A stretch of DNA of 64,000 nt from Sanderia malayensis (taxonomy: Eukaryota > Cnidaria > Scyphozoa > Semaeostomeae > Pelagiidae): assembly GCA_013076295.1 (NCBI GenBank), contig RQOL01000882.1:1178001-1242000 (forward strand). The letters are read 5' to 3'. The notes under the pieces were generated by a model. It was not told the origin of the DNA. It ran no database searches and was given only the letters and a program-made list of their open reading frames with translations. Shown here piece by piece: positions 23,025 through 35,000 of the stretch. Each line of letters begins with the position of its first letter. The stretch's first letter is position 1. The translations under genes and the position numbers were made by a program.

Positions 23025-23430
23025 AAACATCTGGTCCCTTGTTGAACCGGTTCTATACAATGAACCCTCATATAACGAACTTCACTGCATATAGCAAACT
23101 AAACATCTGGTCCCTTGTTCAACTGCTTCATAGTATACAATTAACCCTAATATAATGAACTTCACTGTATATAGCAAACTAAACATCTGGTCCCTTGTTG
23201 AACTGCTTCATAGTATACAATGAACCCTCATATAACGAACTTCACTGCATATAGCAAACTAAACATCTGGTCCCTTGTTCAACTGCTTCATAGTATACAA
23301 TTAACCCTAATATAATGAACTTCACTGTATATAGCAAACTAAACATCTGGTCCCTTGTTGAACTTCTTCGTATTATACAATTAACCCTCATAAAACGAAC
23401 TTCACTGTACATAGCAAACTAAAAATCTGC
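23025..23430 (+). repeat. 80-bp minisatellite, family B
   Basis: About five units of ATCTGGTCCCTTGTTGAACT GCTTCATAGTATACAATT.... Plus orientation, intergenic. Confidence 0.88.
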
Positions 23431-23813
23431 TCCCCATTAAGTAAACCCGGACATGACAAAGAAATTGGTTCCCATCAAAGTTTGCTTATATCGAGGAGCA
23501 TTCAAGATGTGTAAACACAAAAAAATTCTGTACACAATGTTACACGTATATTTCCTAATTTTATTTAAAATTTCACATCACAGCAATTGTGTGCGAAATT
23601 TTCAAAATGAAAAATTGTACATGATATATAAACAACGACACAAATGCTAATCACTCGATACTCCATGTACCCAAGTGAATACAGTCACCAATTCAAAGAT
23701 TTCGTTTTATATGTGCAGAGAGACACGCATGTGCGGAACTACCTTAAATAATCGCCACATGGCCACTATATCTTAATCTAATATGCACTGCATAATTAAA
23801 ATTAAAATTTAAG

Positions 23814-24067
23814 ACCGTAAATCCTCGAATAAGCCCCCGGGGGCTTATTTGCAAAAACGAATTTTAGCTGGATTATTGTTCAATATGAAGCAAAATAAAA
23901 GCTATACGATGCAGCCAATCAATGAAACGATTGGTTTAACTTGCTGCTGTTTGCAATTCATTCACTAAGCAACCTCAATACCTGGAAACTTGGGCTCAAT
24001 ATCCTTGCAAATGATCATCAGGATGGGGGCTTATTCGAAGGTGGGGGCTTATTCGAGGATTTACGGT
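23814..24067. mobile_element. MITE, ACCGTAAATCCTCGAATAAG family, copy 1
   Basis: Terminal inverted repeats ACCGTAAATCCTCGAATAAG at the left and CTTATTCGAGGATTTACGGT at the right. The internal GGGGGCTTATT motif is duplicated at the right end. Copy 2 is at 52209-52484 in the opposite internal orientation, and a decayed fragment lies near 15440-15545. Confidence 0.8.
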
Positions 24068-25329
24068 AAGCGTAGCCGAATTTCTAAACTTCTTCCTTAG
24101 GCGCCGAACACTCAATGCAGAGAATCTAACAACGGCCCGGGGCGTTTATTGAAGCAATACGATGAAAAAATTGCAAGAAAATATCAAGGAGAAGCAATAA
24201 ACCCCCGGGAAACATCCGACTAGCACAATACAATACAATTGGTATTGGGCCTCAAATCAGGGGGTTGCAACCTAATACCCAGAGACATTCTTACAACGTG
24301 ATATCGCATACGGCATTGAAAATCAAAAGAATCGCGGAAACAGTCGGGGGGGGGTCACCCTGGAGTGTGCTGCGTAAAAATAAGTTATAAATTATAGAAG
24401 TGTTATTATCAGTTTCAATATATAATAATTTGAATAGGGGAAAACCTTGATAATAAAATTTGCTGATCAAATTAGAAGTTTATGTATGCGTCCTTGAAAA
24501 GTCCATCTGAGGAAAGAAGCAGGTTTCAATATAAAGAAATGTAAAAAGGTGGAAAGAAGTCTATGGATACAAAGAGAGGACCAATAAAAGCAAAAAGTAG
24601 TCTGTAGAAATAAAGAGAACTGTATGGGTGGAGGGGGGAAGCTATCGGGAGGGGTGGGGGTAGAAAGTCAAGTCCAGTTCAGTTCAAAGTCCAGTCCAGT
24701 TCCAAAGTCCAATAGGTTCAAAAAAATCTACAGGGGCAGAGGGAGTCTTTATGGTACAGAAATGTCTGTAAAGGAAATGTATGCCTTACAAGAGGTTTCG
24801 AGTTATCGAGGTTTAACCAACTAAAGAGAATAATTTATAATCTGTAAGATAATCTAAAAAAAATAAGTAAAGAATTAAAGATCATATTTACATGATATAT
24901 TTCAATTGATTAAGTAATGGATGATTTTAGAAGATGAAATCCATCGAGGTGTAGAAAAGAAGATATGCAGCTGATGTCTGAAATGAAAGAAGGATAAATG
25001 TGGAATTATACCGTGGATGTAACAATTAATAGTTATAGTTAAACTTATATAGAGAAGATGGTGTTGTTATGTGCATGCAGAGTTGGTCTTTTGTTCTGTT
25101 GTCATTTGTGAGTTTGTCATTTGTCGTGTGTTTTGATTTTCTGTCCTTGTCGGATTGTAAAGTATTTGTATTGTATTGTATTGGATTGTGTTCCTAAGGG
25201 ATTATTGTAAGCTGTAGATAAGTGTTGATGTTGACGTTTAAGGCGTGGCGTAGTGAATCTTGTTGAATATGAAATTTTGGGAGTTGCGTTCGTAAAGTTT
25301 TGTTTACGATTTATTTACAGATGTTTGAT

Positions 25330-25640
25330 AAAGAGGATGGTTTAATAGAGAAGATAGTTTAATAGAGATGATGGTTTAATAAAGAGAGTGGTTTAATAGA
25401 GAAGATGGTTTTATCGAGAGGATGGTTTAATAGAGAGGATGGTTTAATAGAGAGGATAATTTAATAGAAAGGATAGTTTTATAAAGAAGATGGTTTAATA
25501 ACGAGAGTGGTTTAATAGAGAAGATGATTTGATAGAGAGGATGGTTTTATAGAGAGGATGGTTTTATAGAGAGGATGGCTTAATAGAGAGGATGGTTTTA
25601 TAGAGAAGGTGGTTTAATAGAGAGGGTGGTTAATAGAAAA
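25330..25640 (-). repeat. 17-bp GGATGGTTTAATAGAGA minisatellite, family C
   Basis: About 18 diverged copies just beyond the 3' end of USP8. Related arrays in USP8 introns at 27425-27735, 29345-29425, 30515-30870 and 34125-34285. Confidence 0.85.
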
Positions 25641-25672
25641 TGTGGTAGCAAGATTTGTTAGAAAACAGTCAT

Positions 25673-26021
25673 CTAACGGTTGGCTCCCAACCCCTGGCGA
25701 ATAACAGTACATCCTACATCCACTAGAATAAAATAGAATAGCAATGAGATCAAGGGGGAACATACCTTGACACTATTAGCATCAATGTCTCTAACGACAT
25801 TGTCATCATAGCAATACCAATTGCCCTTGTTGCGACAGTAGGCCGTGTAATGACCACTGTCGAAATTACCATAGTGGTTAATCACTGCGAAAAGATTGTA
25901 GGGTGCATGGGACCTGCCCCCACTCGCCACACCAACGGACATCTGCGTGATGTTGAAGTCGTTGATGGAAAAATTCACGTTCGTTTGTAGTTTGTTGTGC
26001 CAAATTCCGTCGGATGAAAAT
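25673..26021 (-). CDS. USP8: USP8 His-box exon and C-terminus
   Basis: Entered with one base completing an Arg codon (after CCCTTTCAG). It encodes FSSDGIWHNKLQTNVNF, YNLFAVINHYGNFDSGHYTA and WYCYDDNVVRDI, i.e. the catalytic His and Asp region. A good donor-like GTATGT occurs at 25765. Reading through it gives LLFYFIL, comparable to the LFY motif that ends USP domains, then a stop at 25673. Either the exon reads through or a small terminal exon was missed. Confidence 0.75.
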
Positions 26022-29000
26022 CTGAAAGGGGGGAGGAGAGGGTGAAAATCTTACAAAAAGAGGGGGGGGGCAAAAGTCGGATCAGGGATAGGAGTGGGGA
26101 TAAGGGACAGTGCTGCAGAGGAAATTTGGATAGTATTATAGCGGAATAAGAATATCTTAGGAACTCTCGGAAAGCTCATGAAGTATATAAAAGTCTGAAG
26201 AGATATAGAGAAATGTATACAGGTATACAGAAGAGGTACAAAGAAGTGTTAAAAAGTATAGAAAAGTTTGAAGAGGTATAAAAAGGTCTTGAAAGATATA
26301 GAGAAGTTTGAAGAGGTATAAAAAAGTCTTAAGAGGTAAAGAGAAGTCTTAAGAGGTATGTAAAAATCTTAAGATATATACAGAAGTCGGAAGAGGCATA
26401 CAAAGACTAAAAGATATACAGAAAACCTAATAACTATACAGAAGTCTATATAGATTAGTCGAAAGATGCATTTATGGATACCTTTTAAGTTGTATTATGA
26501 TAACTGGAGGCAGCTTCCAAATCTCAATGGTCTTCGTTGCTTCTCTGTATACCTTACAGTTAGAGCACTTCCTACAAATAAAATAACAACACTTTACATC
26601 TTGGAAATATCTTGCTTAGTATTGTTTATCAATGGGCTAAATGAACCTTCCAAGGGTGACAGTATGAGACAATATAGTCAGACGCTTTACCCATTGGAAA
26701 TCTATCATTTAGCATTGTTTATCAATGGACTGAGTGGAATTTCCAGGGGTGACAGCATGAGACAAAATAGTCAGACACTTTACCCCTGGAAATGTATCAT
26801 TTCGCATTATTTATCAATTTATTAAATGGACCTTCCAGGGGTGACAGTATGAGGCGATAAAGTCAGACATGTTACCCATTGGAAATCTATCATTTAGCAT
26901 TGTTTATCAATGGACTAAGTGGAATTTCCAGGGGTAACAGTATGTGACAATATAGTCTGACACTTTACCCCCTGGAAATATATCATTTTATATTGTTTAT
27001 CAATGGACTAAATGGACCTTCTAAGGGTGACAGTATGAGATAATGTAGTCAGACATGTTACCCCTTGAAATATATCATCCATTATTCATCAATGGTTGAT
27101 GTTGATATATGTATAACAGGCAACTCACCAACTGTTATGACCACCGATCAGTTCAGGCCTTGTGAAAGAACGAATGCATTCCTGAAAGAAAAACCCAAAG
27201 AAATAGAAGACACAACCCCCGTCATGAAACACAAATTAACATTGAATGCCGTAATAGATGCTGGCAGTTTCAGGGGGTACTGACCTGTAAAGAGCAGGAA
27301 CTTTTTGACGTGAGTTGGAGAGGAAGGCAGCTGAATACGTCAAACGTGATTGACTTCTTAAGGCATGTTTTGCATGATACGGTTGAACGGAATTGACCCT
27401 GAATGAGAATTATGATATTGATACGTAAGAGGATGGCTTTGAGAGGATGGTTTAATGGGTAAAATGATTTGATAGAGAAGATGGTTTAATAGAGAGGATG
27501 TTTGGTAAAGAATATGGTTTAATAGAGAAAATGGTTTGATAGAGAGAATGGTTTGATAGAGAGAATGGTTTAATAAAGAAGATGGTTTAATAGAGAAGAT
27601 GGTTTAATAGAGAGGATGGTTTGATAAAAGGATGGTTGAATAGAGAATATGGTTTGATAGAGAAGATGGTTTAATAGAGAGGATGTTTGATAAAGAATAT
27701 GGTTTAATAGAGAAAATTGTTTGATAGAGAGGATGGTGGAATGGAGACAATGTCGCTTAAGGACAAACAAATTCCCATCTCACTTGAAACAAGTCCACTA
27801 CAATTGAATCATTATTCTTCGTGTAATCTTTCCAGGCATTTGCAGCAGCAACCGACTCGGGTATCCCATCATTCTTTTGCTCTTTCATTGCAGTCTTCTT
27901 CCTCACCTGAAAGATGGAAGATCATGATGAAGATGATGAAAATGAAGATGTAGTGTTTAGATAGTAAAGGCAAGGAGTAACAGACTCCACATCACAATCA
28001 GAACAATCATAAAATATAATAGAAATGTAAGGAGAGAGTAATACAACATGCAAAAGAATAAATTCAGCTGCAAAAGATTATAGCAAATTTACAGTTTGTC
28101 TGAGCCATAGAATCAAGAGGACTCTTAACTTAAGAGCTCTTAACTTTATGATCTTGCAAGAAACTCAATCTCGCGTATTCTGTGCTTCTACAATTAACGT
28201 TCTGTACTTTGTACACCGAGCACATTATGCCGGTGTAAACAAAACGTTATATATAGAGGTAAAGTGGGACATAGAAAAAGTCAAACTGGTACATAATGAA
28301 ACATTAGATTGAAGTGATAAATGGAAAGATAAAATGGTACAGAGAGAAATTTAAAGTGGTACACAGAGAAAGAGTAGCTTGAAGTGATAAATAGAAAAAG
28401 GTAAAGTGGTACATAATAAAATATTAGCTTGAAGTGGTACATAGAAAAAGTAATACAAGTGAGGCGAGGGGGCATAGAAAAAGATAACCGTAAATCAATT
28501 AGAATACAATGAGATGAGAGGAATAACAAAAACAAAATGACTTAACCCCTGGTCAAAAATATTGCATCCATTAAATACAATGGAATTGCAATGAAATCAG
28601 GGGGTCGTCATACCTTGTTAGTATCCTCAATAACTGAACCCCCGGTCAAAAACAGTGTATCCATTAAATACAATGGAATTGCAATGAAATCAGGGGGTCG
28701 TCATACCTTGTTAGTATCCTCAATAACTGAACCCCCGGTCAAAAACAGTGTATCCATTAAATACAATGGAATTGCAATGAAATCAGGGGGTCGTCATACC
28801 TTGTTAGTATCCTCAATAACTGAACCCCCGGTCAAAAACAGTGCATCCATTAAATACAATGGAATTGCAATGAAATCAGGGGATCGTCATACCTTGTTAG
28901 TATCCTCAATAACTTAACCCCCGGTCAAAAACAGTGTATCTATTACATACAATGGAATTGCAATGAAATCAGGGGGTCGTCATACCTTGTTAGTATCCTC

Positions 29001-32000
29001 ATGAATTCCATCCATGAAAAACATGAGGAACTCGTGAGCGTCCTGTTGTTTCGTTCCGGCGAATTGCGTTGCGAATCTACCGACTGCGGATTTGAAATCA
29101 CACGGAGAGACGGAGCGGTATTGTCCGGACCAAAGGACTTTGACAAGAAAGGCGAGTTCCTTGGCTACTTCTTCCGGCTTGCGGTTCATGCTGTGCGGAT
29201 TCAAATTCTTGGCGTAGTTGCCGTTGCAGAAGTAGAGCGCGAAAGGGGTCGTATTGCTGAGGGATTGAATGACCGAGTTCATGTAGCACGTGTTGCCAAG
29301 GTTCTTAAGACCGGTCAGGTTACGACCCTGAAAAGAAAGTGACAAAATCAAAGAGAGTATGGTTTAATAAAGAAAATAGTTTTATAGAGAGAATGGTATA
29401 ATACAAATTGTGGCTTAATCGAGAAAGTGAAATTAAATTCCCAACTTTTACCTTGCTGCCATAAACGGGCGACAGAGACGTTAGTCTCGATTTAGACAAA
29501 GGCTTTGTCGATCTATCCACAAATTGCTTGTTATCTTGTCTGAAAGATATTAAGAAATATATGCAGCTATGTATATGTAATATATAGAGCTATATTTGTG
29601 CATTATATGCAGCTATATCCATGAAACACATGCAGCTATATCTATGGAACATATGCAGCCATATCCATGCAGTATACGCAGTTATGTCTATGCAATATAT
29701 ACAGCTATGTCTATGCAGTACATGCAGCTATCAAAGTATGTAATACTCACACAAATGGCTTTGATGACCGATCAATCACGGGCCTCTGTGGTTTTTCCTG
29801 CAGTTGCTTCTCCTCCATCGAGTTCTCTTTATCCTCGTCCAAATCTGCAAGATTCGGCGTGGACAAAGACCGCTTCATCTTCGACTTCTTCCCAATACCA
29901 GTCACCTCCCTTTCCTTAGACGATGCCAAGCTGAAATCCCTCTCACCGTCCACGTCAGGTGACAAAGGACCATCCCTCGGTGGCGCCTCGTGCTGGCTCT
30001 TCCCGACGCTGCCACTTCTTGGAATATCGGGAGCCTTCCGCTTCTGCGACGCTGCCGCCACGTCCTTCTGCCTGGCTGCGTAGAAATCGGGAGGCAGCTC
30101 CCAATGCGTGGATTTGCTCCGGTGGTCAATGTAATAGATCCTGCCGTGCGTGCGTCAATCGCTTTCTCCCAGCCGTGCGGCAAACCCGGGGATGTGACAA
30201 ATTCCGGTTCTGCTGCTGGTGTCGTTGGGGTCTTGGGATCTCTATCCGTGGATGAAGTGGGTTTGGTGTGGCCTGATAAAGGTTGCTGGATCTTGTTCGG
30301 TGCTGAAGATGGTGACGGGTTTGGGATTCTGGTATCGTTGGTGAGTGGCTTTCCTGGGAAAAGGCATGGAAATTTCACTTGAAAGCAATGTTAAATAAAA
30401 ACGAATGCTGCTTGCTAAAAGGAGCAACCAGCATTCATTAAACAATGCTGTTACCACTGCTTTCTATTACAACTGCTCGCTAACAACACATCCTTAAAGA
30501 AGGGTTTGTTGTTAGAGAGGTAGGCTAAATAAAGAGAATGGTTTGATAGAGAGGATGGTTTAATAGAGAGAATGGCTTGAGAAAAAAAGATTTCATAATT
30601 AAAAGCATTGCTTGAGCAAAAGAATTGTTTGATTAAAAGGATGATTTGATAAAGAGGATGGTTAAATAAAGAAGATGGTTTGATAGAGAGGATGGTTTAA
30701 CAGAGAATATAGTTTAATAGAGAGAATGGTTTGATAAAGAGGAACGTTTTGTTAAAAGGATTGCTTAATAAGCAGGATTGTTTAATAAAGAGAAGATGGT
30801 TTGATATAAAAAATGGTCTAACAGTGTGAACAATTTAATAAAGAGGGTGGTCTACAAAATAGAATGGTTTGATAAAGAAAAATTACTCAGAATAGTTACA
30901 CAAAGAGAGAGTGATTGCTTAAAAATGGATCAAATCATACTTACCCATACCCGTTTCTGCCCTGGTAGTTGGTCCTCCTCCTTCTTGTGCAGCATCAATG
31001 GATGCTGCATTATGATTACCTTGACCTGGTCCAACAGGAGGTCTCGATGGAGGCACTTGATTCGTCTTAGGTGGCATATGATGCCCATCTTTGGTACCAC
31101 TACCAGGTGATTCAGGTTCTGGTTTGGGTAAGGTTGGCCTCAATGGTGGCTGTGATGGAGTACCAGCAATGGGACCAGCACTAAATCCACTCCACCAGGC
31201 ATTGACTTAGATGGTCCACCGAGCTGATGTCTGAATGATGAGGCAGTGGACTGATCTTTATTTGCACGTCTGGGTATGGTATTGTGTGAATAATTGCCCT
31301 GGTTCACACCTGCTGGATCATTTGTCCGTGCTGATCCGATCCCACCAGCCCCAGCAGAGGGCGCGGAGATCTGTCGTTGCGGCTGTGTCACACCATGGTA
31401 GCCAACGTCGCTGGCTCTACCAAACCCAGAGGTTGCCGTTGGTTTGGCTGCATTGACACCGGCCGACCTAGACGAAGACAAAATGGGCGACCCAGGGGGT
31501 ATGAGAGGTGACTGTGGTGGCGGCAGATGCTGAGAAAGGTCAGAAGCCAAAGGTGATGGTGGCAAGATGAGCGATTCGCTAGCTCCTCGGTTACTTCCAG
31601 GGTCGACTCCAGGATCGAATCGTCGTTTGACACTGGGAGATGTTGATGGATTGCTGTTGCCACCACTCTGCTGATGTGTACCAAGCGGCGGGCGTTTAAA
31701 AGACGAGCCGTCTGCCACATCGTGACCGGATGATCTTTGTCCTTTGTCCAATGAACCCTGCCTTTGTCGGAAACTGTCACTTGCTTGTATTGTTGGCCCA
31801 AACTCCTTTGGATAATGTTTGAAAGGGTCGTCACGGTCATGTGCTGTCATGGGCCGATTCTCAGGGAACTGTGGGCTGCTGATTTGCCGTCGAAGCTTCT
31901 CCAACATGTCTTCATTGTCAGCACTCGCTCCTGAAAAAGGTCAATTATAAAAGTCAAGAGGTCAAAAAGTCAAAAAGTCAAAATGGGGCCAATAAGCTTG

Positions 32001-35000
32001 ATACGCCTGACATTAGTATAAGTGACAAGTCATATAAGCTTCAGGGGCTCGTGCAATGGTTCAGGGTGTCCTCGTTGGGCTTAAAGGTCACTAGACGAAG
32101 AGTCAATAGGTCAAAGGTCACGAAAATGCTCATTTGAATTATCGAAATTCATTTTCAAACATCAAAATGCATAAATAAAATCAAAATAGCTGCCAAAAGG
32201 TCATGGTACTATCAAAGATGTGATATGAGGTTAGGCTCCAAAGGTCACTACAAGTTACTGTTATCTGAAAAAGTCCCACTTGTTAAGGAGATCGTAATAG
32301 CTTCGAAAAGGTCGCACCACCATTAGCGAGGTTGTAGGAGGTACAAAAAGGCAATACAAAAGCTCAAAGGTGAATAGATCAAAGGTCACTAAATTTCAAA
32401 GGTCGAAAATGTCGCAGTATAATAAAAATCATTATAAGTAGGTCAATCCCAATAGGTCATTGAGAAGATCATAAACCTTTCTTTACAAAGGGTCAAATTT
32501 TCTCGAAGAAGAAAAGAGCTATAAAGGCCAGAGTTGAAGGTCAAATGTCAACTGACCTGGTCTCGGGTTGTTTCTTGAGGCAGATTCACTCATTGATCTG
32601 TCAAATTTATTTTCCGGGGTGTTGACGGTGGAAATACTTTTATTCAAGGGTTGATTTAGTGCACTGCAAGCAGAATGAAGTAATAATAAACATTAAAAAT
32701 AAACATGAAAATGAACATTAATGTAAGTGTAAACATAAAGAAAGAAAACACGAATATAAAAATAAAATCCAAATACAAACATAAACATGAAAATATAAGA
32801 CATAACGAATTCCGAATTTACCTTTCACTAATGCTCCGATCTCCCAAATTAGGTAAAGTGGGGTAGTTGAGATTCGACAACAAACTCGCTGCATCAGGAA
32901 TTGTTTGCATCACCTTCGGTTTCTGTGAAAAAAAGAAAATAAACTTTAACCCTGAAAAATTAATTAAGTATGCTGAAAATAAAGTGCTTGAACATATTAT
33001 CTGATATTGTCACCCCTGGAAGGTCTATTTAATCCATTGATAAACAATACGAAATGATATATTTCCAGGAGGTCAACTGAAACAACATAAACTCACCGGT
33101 TTCTTATAAAACGGATTCGTACACTTAGACGGATAATAGAGAAACCATCCACTGAACCCGGAATCGAGCAATCTCGGCTCGGTCTCAAGCGAGTGCTGAT
33201 GAGCAACTGAGTCCGGACCACCTCCGGATTTGTAAATAGCATTTTTAAGCACCCGGATGGGTATATCAGCATCCGATGTGACGTCAGTCCGCTTCGAGTC
33301 TGCATCGACTATAATGACGAATTTCTTCAACTTCCGACATATCCAGACGTCCCAAATATCCGGGAAAGGCGTCTTTCAATGCTGTTCACGTTGGCGCCCG
33401 GACGCAACAAGTGCTCCTGGATGTTTATCACTCCACTGTGCTTTATGTGCGATGCGTTGAAGTCCGCGTTCGGTCGGGTGTCTATTATCAAACCGAGTTC
33501 GGGTCGGCTTGTGTGATGACCTCATAGAGTTCTTCCGGCGTTATCCAAGGATCGCATTTGGACTTAGGCTTGCCAATGCTGTTTATTATATCCTGATCTG
33601 ATTTGTGATCTGTGTGTATGAAGGAAATTGTATTAAAAAAACTTACACATAACAAATGTATATAATTCACTGTATATAGATTGTATATAGCGAACTTCAT
33701 TGTGTATAGCAAACTAAACATCTGGTCCCTTGTTGAACTGCTTCATAGTATACAATTCACCCTCATATACTGAACTTCACTCTATGTGGCAAACTAAACA
33801 TCTGATCCCTTGTTGAACTGCTTCATAGTATACAACTCACCCTCATATAACGAACTTCACTGTATATAGCAAACTAAACATCTGGTCCCTTGTTGAACTG
33901 CTTCATAGTATACAATTGACCCTCTTATAACAAACTTCAATGTATATAGCAAACTAAACATCTTGTCCCTTGTTGAACTGCTTCATAGTATACAATTAAT
34001 AAGTTAATTGGATCCACTTACCATTACTGCTTGGGATGTCTGGAAAAGAATCAATCATATGATGTTCCTAAAACAAAAATGCGGTTCACAGTAAAGAATT
34101 GCCCACAAATGTGATAGAATGGCTTAATAAAGAGGAGAATGATAAAGAGTTAGCAAAGAGAATGTATTTATAGAGAAGGTGGTTTAATAGAGATGATGGT
34201 TTAATAGAGATGATGGTTTAATAGAGAGGATGGTTTTATAGAGAGGATGGTTTGATAAGAAAAGATAGCTTAATAGAAATAATAATCAAATTACCTCTTG
34301 GGTGGAAGGCTTTGGTAGTTTATCATTTTGTAATTTAGAATTGCTGAGTTCGTTGCTGTTTTCCTTTGACCTGGAAAAAGAGAAAACTTGTTGCATTAGA
34401 GTTTGAACTCAATGCAAGAAAACTGTGTATTGTTTATCTGTGTATTGACTAAATGATCCTTTTCAGAGTGACAGCATGAGAATGTAGCTAGACACTTTAC
34501 CTCCTGGAAATATATTGTTCTGGGAATATATATGAATGTTGAATATATATGGAAAGGGTGACATTTAAAAAATGAAGGACTCACTTGTCAGGGACACTTT
34601 TATTCTTTTTCGCTGTGTTCTGGGCAGTTGAAATAGCCTTCTCAGCTAAAATTTAAAATAGAATAATAAACAGAAAACAAATTAAACTTCCCCTTCTATA
34701 AATATATAAATCTATGGATTTAACCTACATTTATCGGTATCTATAAATATATAAATGCAGATAAAGATAGTGAATAATGAAGACAAATTTGTTACTTTAT
34801 TAAGAAGTTGGTGCTTGAAGCTTGAAAACCTGCCAGGTTATACATAACATCATAACATCATGAGGTTTCAGGTTTTCTAAATTTACCTTTCTCAAGCTGA
34901 GAGGCACTTCTGTCCTCCTGTAATTGTCTGTATCTGCAAAGACAAGACAGCAAATTATCAAATTCAATGAGAAACTTTAAAATAGCACAATATTAATTTT

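Larger units (their letters stand above)
21350..25672. other. Intergenic region with repeats
   Basis: No exon could be supported. It contains two MITE-like elements (21976-22367 and 23814-24067), an 80-bp minisatellite (23025-23430) and a 17-bp array (25330-25640). The tropomodulin-like promoter should lie near its left end, but no specific motif stands out. Confidence 0.5.

Noticed and set aside
28591..28917. 108-residue plus-strand frame of 31-residue repeats
   Set aside because: Shadow of the 93-bp array derived from the USP8 exon end; antisense to the gene.
28560..28985. CRISPR-like array (regular spaced repeats)
   Set aside because: Units are contiguous tandem repeats without variable spacers, in an intron of a eukaryotic gene.
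34022..34039. 18-base micro-exon in USP8
   Set aside because: Using the earlier acceptor TTTTGTTTTAG at 34068 gives a 46-base exon in the right phase on both sides; the micro-exon would break the frame.
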